Source of the DNA: Rusavskia elegans
Lineage: Eukaryota; Ascomycota; Lecanoromycetes; Teloschistales; Teloschistaceae
Direction of reading: 5' to 3'
DNA: 64,000 nt
NCBI GenBank assembly: GCA_011316305.1
Contig: SAUG01000029.1
Location: 823,730 to 887,729 of the forward strand
Shown: one piece after another, positions 11,025-23,224 of the stretch
Layout: each line of letters opens with the position of its first letter
How positions within the stretch are numbered: the first letter of the stretch is position 1
Program-made: the position numbers and the translations under genes
Notes under the pieces: generated by a model
Databases searched by the model: none
Told to the model about the DNA's origin: nothing
Seen by the model: the letters and a program-made list of their open reading frames with translations, nothing else

Positions 11025-11295
11025 GACGGATATTGCGAGATCCTGTTCACAGACGCAAAAAGAATCCGTTTACTCACAAAACGAGCAGAGACGTCATTTC
11101 AAGCGTCTCGCCAAGCCCTAGCCGCTTCGCTTCTACTAGCGTGCTACGGGTGATCACAGGGTGTGGTTTCGAGCATATCGAAAACTTTCTACCGCTGCGA
11201 GATAATGTTGAGCGACCTGCAACTTTCGACTACGGTGGTAGCTATCATTCTCTCCTTCAAGTGTACTTCTTTTAGCTCGCCCATGGGATGCTGAG
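11025..11295. promoter_or_regulatory. Bidirectional promoter MMS19/MTD1
   Basis: The 271 bp between the two divergent start codons must hold both promoters and both 5' UTRs. No TATA-like or other known operator stands out. Confidence 0.6.
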
Positions 11296-12521
11296 ATGAC
11301 GGCGCATAATCCACCTGCCTCATGCAAGGTGGTGTTAGCAGGCTCAATTGCGAAAAGTCTCCAGGTTGAAGTAGTTGAAGGCCTCGCAAAGCTAAAGAGG
11401 AAGCCTCTGCTTATCGGGTTCCTTGCGAACAAGGTACGAGTCGATCTGGAAGAGGTCTTACGATGAAATCGTACTTATCTACGGCTGAAAGGACCCTGCA
11501 GCGCGGCTGTATGCTGACTGGACCCACAAAACGTGCGAAGAAAAGTGAGACTGTTCGTGCCATATTCACTTCCTACTATGCATGGTGTTTTCGAAGACCA
11601 CACTGATCTCGCCGACCTTCAGTGGCTTCCAATTTTCGTTGCGAGAGGTAGATCGAGAAGACCTCGAAGGACATATCCTTGCCGCCAACGAAGATGAGAA
11701 AGTGGATGGAATCATTGTCTATTATCCCATCTTCAACTCCCGCCAAGATCAGTATTTGCAGCAGCTCATTGAGGTAGGAAAGGATGTAGAAGGTCTCAGT
11801 CATCGATACGTTTTCAACATGTACCAAAACATCCGCTTTCTGGACGAGCACAAATTACAGAAAAGTATTCTACCATGTACTCCCTTGGCCATCGTCAAGG
11901 TTCTCGAGTACCTGAAGGTCTACAACACCATCTTACCGTACGGCAACAGGCTGTTTGGGCATTCCATTACCGTTGTCAACCGCTCTGAAGTAGTTGGTCG
12001 ACCTTTGGCAGCCTTGTTAGCAAATGATGGAGCAAGCGTATACAGCGTCGATGTCACAGGAGTACAAGAATACACTCGAGGTGAGGGCATCAAGAAAAGC
12101 AGACATGATGTCGTCGACAAGGATGGCTGGGCCCTCGAGGACTGTGTCCCGTTGAGCGATGTTGTGATCAGCGGTGTTCCTGGAGAAGACTTCAAATTCC
12201 CTACTCAGTTGCTCAAAGAGGGCGCAATATGTATCAACTTCTCGACCGAGAAGGTACGCTCCATCGATCTCGGAAATAAGATTCTCTTTCTGGAAGCTAC
12301 TGGCCTCAAATGCTGACACAGACTTTTCAGAATTTTGGGCCGGAGGTAAAGGACAAAGCTTCGATCTACGTACCAGCAGTTGGGAAAGTTACGATTATTG
12401 TGCTTCTTCGAAACCTCTTGGTATGACACTCGACCCCCTGCAGGTGTATGCCAGTAGGCTGGTCTTGCTGAGTCTTGCGCAGAGGATAGTCGAGAACCGG
12501 AAGCCATTGTCCAATGATTGA
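11296..12521 (+). CDS. MTD1: Methylenetetrahydrofolate dehydrogenase (NAD+), MTD1-like
   Basis: Five exons: 11296-11433, 11492-11544, 11623-12253, 12331-12420 and 12483-12521, giving 316 residues, close to yeast Mtd1 (320). Introns are GT..AG and phases close. Landmarks are GFLANKDPAARLYADWT, GFQFSLREVDREDLEGHI, the YYPIFNSRQDQYLQQ loop, DVEGLSH, LPCTPLAIVKVLEYL, the dinucleotide-site stretch VVNRSEVVGRPLAALLANDG, and the C-terminal VPAVGKVTIIVLLRNLL. The enzyme oxidises 5,10-methylene-THF to methenyl-THF with NAD+ in cytosolic one-carbon and purine metabolism. The final 13-codon exon follows a 62-bp intron; the alternative of a 23-bp intron was rejected as too short. Confidence 0.94.
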
Positions 12522-13290
12522 CTATGTAAGGCATGTCGACTAAGGCGATTAAGATGCGTTCGGTTGAGACCGTCGGTAGCCGTGATACTGTCGCACATAG
12601 CTGGCATGATGGGACCTAGGGTTTTAGAAGGGGTCGTATATTCAAGAAGGACTGGGTAAATGGCCCCGAATCTTTTGAAGATGAATTGGGTGCTTGAAAC
12701 GACATTGACAGCAATGACTCTGGCATATAAGTCTTCGTTTAAGTTCGTCGAATGTCAGCCCTCTCGATTCTCCGTTATCATCACACACGTTTTTTCTTGA
12801 AATGTCCATTACGGCTGGCTGGACACGCTGCCCATCCGTTCGGCCCACCCTAGAGCCGAGGTTAAACAGATTTCCCATGACCACTCGTAAACTGCACCTG
12901 CTGAGGGCCAGTCCAGCATATGTAATAATTAGACAAGCTTTGAGATGCACGTCTGGGTACGACTACTGGACGAGGTTCGGACCTCAGCCAGATTGGGGTC
13001 TAGGCCCGTGCACGGTGGCTGAGAATGCTTGGCGGCAAAAAAACCACGTGCCCTCGTTATCCTAAGCTCCTTTAGTCTGCATTGGATGCATGCCATACTG
13101 AGAGCGGTCGATAGAGCTGCATGAGCCATTGAATCTTGACAAGATCCTGATACAGTTCTTCTCCTACTGCGGTCAGGGTTCGAGCCTTGATCAGACGAAA
13201 GAACATTGAGACGATATTCACAGCATCGGGCACTAGAGTAGATTTAAGCTTAACTATATATCCTTGCCCTGGCCAGGATTGTAGACAGCT
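12522..13290. other. Intergenic, transition into AT-rich block
   Basis: About 770 bp without recognisable genes. Base composition is still normal to about 13.2 kb, then falls sharply. The frames at 12642-13129 have no family character. Confidence 0.5.
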
Positions 13291-13607
13291 TGCTTGCCCG
13301 CGTTTAAATCGTATTCCAGCTAGCCCTACTATAATTTAGCGTAAAAATAGCTAAAATCTATAAAATAGTACGGTTTTAATAGATAATACGGTTATATATA
13401 TAAAGATATATTTAAATATAGAAATTTTAAAGCTATATATTAAATACTATATACGAATTATAGTATTTTAGTATATACGTATATAAATCCTGCTATTTTA
13501 TTTACTCCGTCTATTAATTCTATAATAATAATCTAATTATCGTAATATAATATAGATATAAAAGGACCGAATATATAAATATTAGATATTTTTTTTATAT
13601 ATATATT

Positions 13608-13690
13608 AAAGTTTCGTAATCGAATAGTTAAAACTCCGTCGTTGGAAAATTAAAGGTACGTACGTTCGAATCCTATATTCGTCGATTTAA
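13608..13690 (+). other. tRNA-like relic in block 1
   Basis: A B-box-like GTTCGAATCC lies at 13664-13673 in a T-arm-like setting. About 40 bases upstream a D-arm-like GAATAGTTAAAACTCC could be a mutated A-box. The stems do not fold convincingly as they stand, so this is a relic or a SINE head rather than a working tRNA. Confidence 0.35.
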
Positions 13691-14109
13691 ATTTTCTAGC
13701 CTAAAGGATAATTTTCTACTTTAGAAGCAACCGTATATTTTACAACAATCTGTCTACGATAAATCTACGATAAATTCGCTAAAAACAGTTAGTTCTCGAG
13801 AACTAATTATAGATATTCCGAAAATAACGAATTAGAATAAATTAAATAGTCGATTTCTAGTTATATAGAATTCCGAATTAGGTTTAGTTCGTTTAAACCA
13901 GCTGTTTTCGACGAATTGTCGATTAATTTCTCGTTAATATTCGTTTAATATTCGTTTAATATTTAATTAACTACGAATTAGTCCTATAACTTTTAATATT
14001 ATTAGTAAGTAAACTAAGCGAACCTATAGATCACGTAATCTTCCAGCCTAATCCGTCGATTTAAAAACCCTAGCTACTTTATAGGAGCCGTAAAAATCGG
14101 ATGAAAATT

Positions 14110-14200
14110 TCTAAAAAAGAGATTTTCGCGGGATTCGAACTCTGAACTACTTAGTAATCGAGATTTTACTAGGTAAAATTCAGAGAGTCACGTGATATAG
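14110..14200 (-). other. tRNA-like relic in block 1, minus strand
   Basis: The plus strand reads GCGGGATTCGAACTCTGAAC around 14128-14147, the reverse complement of a canonical B-box (AGTTCGAATCC) with flanking T-arm bases. The remainder of a cloverleaf is degraded. Confidence 0.35.
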
Positions 14201-17200
14201 AATTTAATTATCTATCTAATCTATACTAATACTACAGATAGTTAAAAATAAAGATATTTATTTATTTAAATTGAATATTTTAGTAATAAATTTAATAACT
14301 ATCTATTAACTTTCTATCAACTTTCTATTAACTATTTATCAACTTTTCGTTAATTGATAGTTATATTATATTACTAATCTATTTTTAAATAATTTCGAAT
14401 TTAATTTAGTTTTATATTATTTTAGATTGGAATTTTAATAAATACTATTAATTTATTAGAACTATTTATTAATTTTTATTTGATTTTTTTTTAAAATAAA
14501 CTAATAATTAATATATCGTTAATCTTTAATTAATTTCTAATTTTCTCTAATTTTAAATCAATAAAATATCGATAGATTGTCGTAGGACATACGGTTGCCG
14601 CTAAGGTATACAACGGTTCCGAACTACGGCGACGAGGTAAATAATAATAAAGTCTGATTTATAGACCGATATATTATAATACCGATAATATTTATATTAT
14701 ATAGAGAGTTTTGGCTAATACGTTATTTAAATAGAATTCGATAAAATCTTTTTTTACTAATATATTACTATAGAAGATATATATATATATAGCGAGTAAA
14801 TAGAAAATAGTAATAGTTCGTTAAAATCTAATATTACTTCTTTTTTTCTATCTAATACGAATTCTATAGGCTATATCTATAGAATTTCTCTTTAAATTAT
14901 ATATCGAATTATATTTTCCGTATTATATATTTATATTCTTCCGCTTCGAATAATATATTAATTTTATACTAATATATTATACGTCTATCTCGTTCGTTAT
15001 TACTATTTATATCAAGATAATCTTTAGCTTTAGAATTAATATATAATATACTATCTAGCCGTTACGGTAAAAATCTTAATTTTTACTATTTTAGCGGCGT
15101 CGAAGGCTATATATCTACTTATAAAGCTTAAGTATTCCGTCGACTATATTACTATAGCGGAATATTAGAATCTAGTAGTCGTTTCGTAGGAGATATATTA
15201 GCCTATAATAGAAATTAGATTTATCTAATAAATAAAAGAATAGAAAGGTAAAAAAAAAACTTTATTTTAATAATCGCAGTATATTTAGCAGGTAGTAAAA
15301 TATTAATTCGAGAAATCTAATATCTAGAAAGCCGATTTAAGATAGATTATATTATAGGATAGATAGAAAAGCTTCGAAGCAACCTTATTAGTACCCGGGC
15401 GTATAGAAAGCTGAAAGTTAGTACCTCCGCTACTATTCGGAAAGATATATAAAACCGTATAGATATTTATTATTAATATTAATAGAATTAAAAAAGGTTT
15501 ATATATTTTAGATAGAGTATATAAAATTGAATATTATAGATTAAATTATTAAAGAAAAATTTTTTATTAGCTCGCTTTTTACTATTTTATTTTTCTAGGA
15601 TTCAGCTTTATAGTAAAGCCTTATATAGAATCCGACTATTAAAATAGAACCAGAATATTTAGTACTATTATATATAATTAATACTCTAGTATTTAAAACT
15701 CTATAGGTATATCTTTTAAAATAGATCGAGCGTTTTCGAATAATATAAAAATATCTAAAATCGAGTCGGATTTAAATTTAATATAAAATATATAAAAATT
15801 TTAAATATTATATCTACAGATTTAGTATTCCTTAATAGATAACTCCGTTTATAAATTTATCGAGAATTTCTTTTTTTTAATTACTTCCTATAATTTTATA
15901 CCGTATACCGACTATATAAATTCTAAAGTTAAAACTTTTAGATATTATAATTATATAACTATATTATTTAATCTAAAAATATCCAATTTATACGACTAGA
16001 TTTAGATAAATAGTACCTCTTTAATATTATTTACCTTAATTCTAAAGAACGTTCCCCTGCGTTTTTACTACTAAAAGTCGCTAGAGATACCTTTTTAAAT
16101 AGAGCTAGCCCTATAAAAATTCCGTATTTCGGGAATAGTTTTATTAAAAACTCCTTTTCTTTAACTACTATTTTTAATTATATATTTTATATTAATTACG
16201 TAAACGTTAGAACTAAAATCTTCGGATATTATAGGTATATATATATACTATCCGATATAAGAAAAATCTAGTATATATAATTTAAGCCGAGTAAATAGTA
16301 TCTCTTTAATATTATTTACCTCGATCGTAGAAAATAGTCTACTATTAAAAAATCTTAGAAAATCGTTTTATTTAATAATTTATAAGATATTTATTTTAAC
16401 TTTATATATAATTCCTAGCAATATTATTAAGTTTATTATTTTTCTAAACGGTCTATAATAATATCTAATCGGCCTATAATTACTCTATATATAAATTCCG
16501 GTCGGTTTTTATTATCGAAAGGCGCTTTTAACTACCCTAGGATTTAACAGGCCTCCTAGTCGCTCCTATCTAGACGTCGGCGTAGATCTATAAATCTTAC
16601 TATAGTAGATAGAGAAATCTACGTAGAAAACCTATTATAATTAAATATACCTTTTAGTAAAATACTACTAATATCCCGGATCCGTAAAATAACTATATAG
16701 ATAAAGCCGGTAGCGAAATCCTTCCTAGTTAAATCTAGTACGACCTTTTTTAATATTAAATCTTGGCTCTTATATACTATAATAGCGAAAGCGAAAATTA
16801 GAAGGAATTACTTCTATTAGTTAATTTAATTTTTAAATTCGATCTACTATATTCGCTATTTAATAGAAATAAACTATCTACTATTATAATCGTAGCCGAA
16901 TTTACTTTTATATTAATCGAATTCTATAAAAACTATTACTAGCGGTATTTAAAATAGATACTATACGCTATTATTCTATAGAATCTGGTATACGGTATCT
17001 ATTATACTATTAACTAAACTTTTTATAATATTTATATTATACGTAAATATAACTCGAATATTTTTACTAAAGAAAAGCTCGTTTTCTAGATACCCTATAT
17101 CGTCGGGGTCGACCTATTTAAATTTATCGCTACTATTCTAGGCGTAGATCTTAATAATAGATCTAGTAAAATTTTATAGCCGGCTTTTATTATAGCTACG

Positions 17201-20200
17201 AACGGCTTTCTTAATAGAATATAAATATAAAATATTATAGAAACTCGCGCGATCTTTAGCCGAAAGTCTAGATTCTAAATATATAATTAGGAATTTCTAG
17301 TTCTCGATTACTATAGAACTATCCCGGAGTTAATCTAATATACGGCGGAACTATTAAACTTCTAAAATAGTTTCCCGAATATATATATTTTAATTAAGAA
17401 GAATTATTTTTATAAAGGCGTTATAGGCGTCTTTACCTATAATAACCTCCGGTTTAATATAAAGCTTTACTAGAAAGTATATCGAAATATTTATAATTAG
17501 AGTTAATTAAATAAAGTTACCGTATAGTAGGATATTAATATCGCTAAAGTATTTATTAAGTTTATTTTAAATCTGCCGAAATTACTAGTCGATAAAATAA
17601 AACTATTTAAAGCTAATTATAGATTTTTTATTAATAATAATAATACTATAGTACTTTAACCGGAACTAGGCTTTACTAACTTAATTAGCTATAAAAAAAA
17701 TAAAGGGTTTATTAACCGGAAATTTAAATAGCGAATAAAAAATTAAATCGTTAATTAGATAAATAGCTATACCCGTAGAAGCTATATAATAAATAGAGTA
17801 CTATTCGGAAAGCCTATTATATCGATAGTATAAAAATTCCAGATATACTATAATAGTATTAATAATCTTAGACTTTACAGTACCGGCCTCGCTATCTAGA
17901 TAGAATAATAATTACAATCTACTAGAATCGGAATAGCTTTATATTATCTCTTCGAAAACCTCGTATTACCGGAGATTAAAATCTTCGGTACTATATCTAT
18001 TAATAGTAGGAACTGTCGTTTTAGATTAAATTTAATACTATAATACCGTATCCTCGTTAGAACGAATAAAGTTAGCTCGAACGAAAGAAATAGTAAGCCT
18101 ACTATTATTACTAAGATAGTTAAAATCTCTATTACCCGGACGTTCGCCTAGATTAAATAGTATAGGTATATTAATCTCGTCTCGATTAGATTTACGTCCA
18201 GCTATAATTTTATTAAAACCCTTTATATAGTTATCTTCTACTTTATTATCGCTAGATTTTAATCTATTATCTTTAAAGCTATTTTCGAAAAAGGATTTGG
18301 TATTTAGTATATTATCGCCGTAGGTATAATTTATTTTATAGTACTAGTAGACTTCTACCTAAAAATTATACTCGATTATATCGATAAACCGGAAGGTATC
18401 GAAAATTAGATCTCGGAAAAAATAATATAGTATTAGTTTAACTCTATAGAAATCAGACTATTACTAATTAAAATTAGAATTATAGTAAAAAAAGAAAGAG
18501 ACTATAGTAGGTTAAAGCTATTTATACTATCCCGATCTCTCTTTAGTCTAATCCTATATATACTAGAATAATAAAACCTTTTCTATAGCTTTATTCCTAT
18601 TATAGTAGCTTTCTAAAGCGGTTATTTTAGGACTATTATCTAGGTTATCTAAATCTAACGGTCGACTACGTTCTTCTAAAGGCCTTAGGTCTAGAAAGTA
18701 ATATATACGGCTTAAACCCCGAAGATCTTTATTAATTAAATAGTAATAGAATTTTTAGGCCGACTAGTTATATTCGCCGATAAGCTTATTTATTATCTTC
18801 CGGATTGAAGAAACTATTAGTAAATATAAATTAATAGCAGGTAAGATTTCTATAATTAAATTATCGAGTTTAATAGATTTCTTTTTAGCTTTTAAATAGT
18901 ATTTAGCTAAATAATTATATACTACTCCTAGATCTATATATAAAAAGATATCGGTATTTATAAACCAGATTATAGTAATAGCGGGACTATATCTATCTAT
19001 ATAGCTATTATTTTATATCGGCTAGAAGGTTTTATATTTATAGTCTTCTCTATAAATAAAGCGTAGAGCGTCGATATATTTAAAAGGAAAGCGGAAACGG
19101 TAAACGTCTCTTTAAAAGATTATATTAAAATATTTATAATAGTTCGTTATATATCTCGTATATCGTTAGCAGCTATTTAAGATCTAGGCGAGCTCGGCTA
19201 GAAAATTCGAACGATAAAGGAAGATTTTATTTATAGATTATTTAGCCGGTAGGCCTACTACCGTATTCGAATTAAAGGCGAAAATCTTTAATTTCTAATA
19301 GAATAGGAAATTATTTTCGCTATTAATTAAAGATAGAACGCCGTCGAACTAGAAAAAACTATAGATATAGTCGCTGCCTCTAGCTTATTACTTAAACCGA
19401 AACTAGTAATCTTTAATAGGACCGAAAACTATAGATAGGACCGTTTTTAAAAAAGTACGGAAGCGAATAGTAAACTAATATACTATAATTATAGAGTTTT
19501 TTTAAAGCTATTAAACGGTTATTTACTGCTGCCCTATTTTTTTTAAGTTAATATACTTAGTCCTATCTTCTTTAGAAAGATATTAGTAGAAGTCGTCCTA
19601 TTATATATCGGCAGCGCTTAATATAAAAAAGATAGTAGATATTTCTAATTAATAATATATTATATTAAATTTATTATAAACTTTCGTTTAATAAAGCCGT
19701 ATCTTTTATATTATAGCGGTATAGCGGCTAATTAGATTATAAAATAGTAAACGTTTATTTTTAACTAATACTCGGAGTTTATTTTTATCTAGTATAAAAT
19801 ATTTATAATTTTTCTATATATAGCGGCTAGCTTTACTAGCCTATTTATATAAATTATAATTAAACGCCTAGTAAATAAATCTAGAATAGTAGACGAAGCG
19901 GCTATTTTTATAGTATATTAGATAATATATATATTTAGGCTCCGAAATAGTCTTCTAGCGGCTCGCTATAAAGGAAGCCGCTCTATTTAAAAATAACGTA
20001 GAGAAAGTAAAGAGGGAGATATAATTAGAAGGATCGTTTTTACTAAAAGGAATACCTCTAATTATTACCGCTAAAAAGATAAAAATAGCGTTAGATAACG
20101 TAGGATTAGCTATATTTTAATCTTTATTATAAAAACGATCGAAGGCGGTAGTAAACTATTTATATTTAGTTTTTTTAGCAGCTAGATCAGGTATAATAGA

Positions 20201-22374
20201 CTTTTCGATAAAGGGGATATTATTACCGTTTATATCTATTATTTCTATAGGTAATTTCTCGGCGTTTTATTTATTATTAGTAAAAGGATACTTTTATTTT
20301 TATTAGAATAGTCGATCGTAAATAGATTTATCGAGTAGTAGTTAAAAAAGATATTCTTTATCGATAGTAATATTACGGTATCCTAGATAATAAATAATAA
20401 AATACCGGAACTAGATTTTTATACGGCTACGGTATATAATATACCTCCTTTTAAATTTACGCCGGATATTATTTTTAGAGTCGATAAATAGAGAAATAAA
20501 CTTTAAAATCTCTAGTTTATTAGGAAAAAGAAATAGCTTTATTATAATCTTCGCTGTATTTACTATAAAGCTATATATATAGCCGGAATAGTAGAATTAA
20601 TTACCTTTATATTTCTAAACTAATATCTAGATACTAGCCCGCGCGATTAGATACTCTTCTACTATACTAAATTCTAATAAATTTAGAGAAAATAATACCT
20701 AGATCTATATTATTAGTACCGCTATATAGATTAATCGTCCGAATTTAATTTTACTTTTTAGATTTCCGAAAATATTAATATCGGGCGTAGATATCCTCGT
20801 TATAGACGGTTTTAATTTTAAAATTAAACGTCTTTTCGGAGTAAACTATATAAGACTCTATCTTTATACTAGATAGCGAATTATAGAAGGCTTTAATAGT
20901 AGCCTAATTTTATTTCCGAATAGTAAAGCTATTAAAATCTATTTATTTAACGAATTTATAATAGTTATACTTAGTAGTTAGAAGTTAAAACTATCCTAGT
21001 CTCCGATAATCGCGGTAACTCGTAAAATAGTAGTTATAATCGAAAAAGTATAAATAAAGAACCTTATAATCTTTATTATAATACTATTATTTTTTAGTAG
21101 CCGTTCTATATATTTCGGTTATATAGATAATATATAAAAGATTAGAAAATATTATAAATTAGCGATAACTATAAATAATACTATAGATTCTATATTTAAT
21201 AAAACGCGGGGGTATTTAGAAAAAAATAGATAGATCCGATAGTTATTCTTCGTTATATTAGTTTTAAACCAGAAAAAAAGCTCGAGGTAATATAGGAATA
21301 TCCTATAATAATAGAAAAAAAAAGGATAGCGGCTATTAAAAAAGAATAGGCAGGCCGATAGGTTAGTTCTAATAATTTCGATTAGTAGACGAGGAAGAAA
21401 TATCCTATAATAATAGAAGAGAAAGATCTAATATTTCGTCTATTCTTTTTTATCTGCTTCGATATCTATTATATCTATTTCTTTTTTCTAATAGATTTTA
21501 TCTCTTCCGGTTAACGGGATTTAGTTCTAATCTACCTTTTCTATCCTTTATTATAATACGTATTCGTAGAAAAACGTTAATAGGATAGGATAAACGAAAT
21601 CTCTTCGGTACTAGAGATATTTATTATAGAGAACTTTTACTATCTAAGTCTTCGTAGATTTAAAAGCCTAATTTCGGCGTAGAAATCTATATAATTAGGA
21701 GGAATATATACTATAATAGAGCTTTAAAAGCCGGTAAAAAAGTAGTTATTAATATAGCGGCCGGCTTTAATTTAATTATTCGCGTTAGATATATAGTCTA
21801 CCGGCTATTTAAATTAATAGAAGCTAGAGCTTTATATTTCTAGATAAAGTAAAAAAGGAATAGAGCTATAAAATAAAAAAGAAAGTACCGATCGAGATTT
21901 AATATATCGCGAATAGATTTTATAGCGGCTATAGCTGTTTTTTAGCGGTAGAAAATCGCTAAAATCGAAAGTATTTTTATAACCGCTGTAGAACCGGATA
22001 GAAGACTCTATAGTAAAAAAATAGAGCTTTAAAATAAAAATATTTAGTAGAACGCGAATATAAATAAACTAAATAAATATTATAATAGATTTAAGCGTTT
22101 AAAAATATAAAATTTTTAATAGTCCGGCGGATATATCGGATATAGCCGATAGTATATTATAACTAATTAATAAACGGATAGATATCTAAAAACCTTAAAA
22201 AAAAAGTAATAGAAGCTAGTATTAAAATTATAATATATTTAAACTAAAATATTTAAATAATATTTCGAATATCTAGTATTAAAATATTATATATACTATA
22301 CAGTCCTACTTTAACCGAATAGCTAAATTCTATTTAAATCTTTATTTAATAAAGTAAAAAGGTAGATATATTAT

Positions 22375-22440
22375 AGATATAACTAATTAGATTCGAATCC
22401 CGGCTATAATTATTAGATTAAACTAACTTTTTTTTTTTAG
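22375..22440 (+). other. tRNA-like relic near right end of block 1
   Basis: TTAGATTCGAATCCCGGCT at 22387-22405 resembles a T-arm with B-box. No clear anticodon arm is visible. Confidence 0.3.
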
Positions 22441-22650
22441 AGGCCTTTTACTATAATATATTTAATATATTTAAATATTTTTAATAGTCGAATTTAAATA
22501 TTTTAAGCGCTAGAGTACTTTATATAGTACTTAAAAGAATATATTTATAAATATAAAAGTTTTAATAGTCTACCGGATATATCGAATATATAAAATAATA
22601 CTTTATAGCTAATAGATAAACAGGTAGATATCTTAGCGTGCTATAATAGG

Positions 22651-23224
22651 GGTAAGGAAATACCAAAAATCGACGGTAAAAAGACAGCTGCGCTGTCTAA
22701 TTATCCACTCACGGACTCGTTTCTTCTTGGGGAAGCGTCTGCCGCTCTTGGCGATACGAGTACCGAACCGAGGTGCCTGCCACCCGCAGTCGAGACGCCA
22801 ACGTCGCCAAGGGGACTCCTCTTCTTGCTAGCGTTGTGATCTCCTCTGAGAGTGTCATGATTATTCCTTCTTTCGTCGAATCCCCAGATTCCCAGAGTCA
22901 CCATCCTCCATTAGCGGGCTGGGCATCGGACAGCCACCATCTTTAAATCATCCCGAGCCATCATACCCCGCAATACTCGAACTCGGGATCATGGTGGTGT
23001 CCTGTGATTGGCGACGGCAGTTGTGATATCGCCTGGGCTCAAACCCCCTGGTCCTTGGCAAACATGACTGCAGCTGTCGTGCCGTTGATATAAGACATGG
23101 CGAGGACGCGGGCAGCGGTGCTGCCGAGGCCGATTTCCTCCCTTGTTCGCACTTCTCTTCCTCGCGCCGACTCTTCTCGCTCACTCGTTCTCGCATCCAT
23201 TGCCTACATTCTAGCAGCACCGCA
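22651..23224. promoter_or_regulatory. Upstream region of the MFS transporter gene
   Basis: About 570 bp of normal-GC DNA between the RIP block and the transporter start. It is the only upstream sequence the gene has before the AT-rich desert, so its promoter is probably here. The minus-strand frames in it show no family motif. Confidence 0.5.

Larger units (their letters stand above)
13291..22650. repeat. RIP-degraded AT-rich block 1
   Basis: About 9.4 kb of very AT-rich DNA in which CA and TG dinucleotides are almost absent while CG persists and TA is greatly over-represented. For example, the line at 16201-16260 contains no CA and no TG. This pattern is what RIP (CpA to TpA) leaves on repeated DNA. 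No open frame of 60 codons survives on either strand. The block is presumably mutated transposon copies, but I could not recognise a reverse transcriptase or transposase motif in it. Edges are sharp: normal composition stops near 13.25 kb and returns near 22.65 kb. Confidence 0.9.

Noticed and set aside
12421..12443. A 23-bp intron near the MTD1 3' end
   Set aside because: Too short for splicing; a 62-bp intron to 12482 gives the family C-terminus.
13291..22650. Possible genes in AT-rich block 1
   Set aside because: No frame of 60 codons and dense TAA/TAG stops from RIP; nothing identifiable as a gene.
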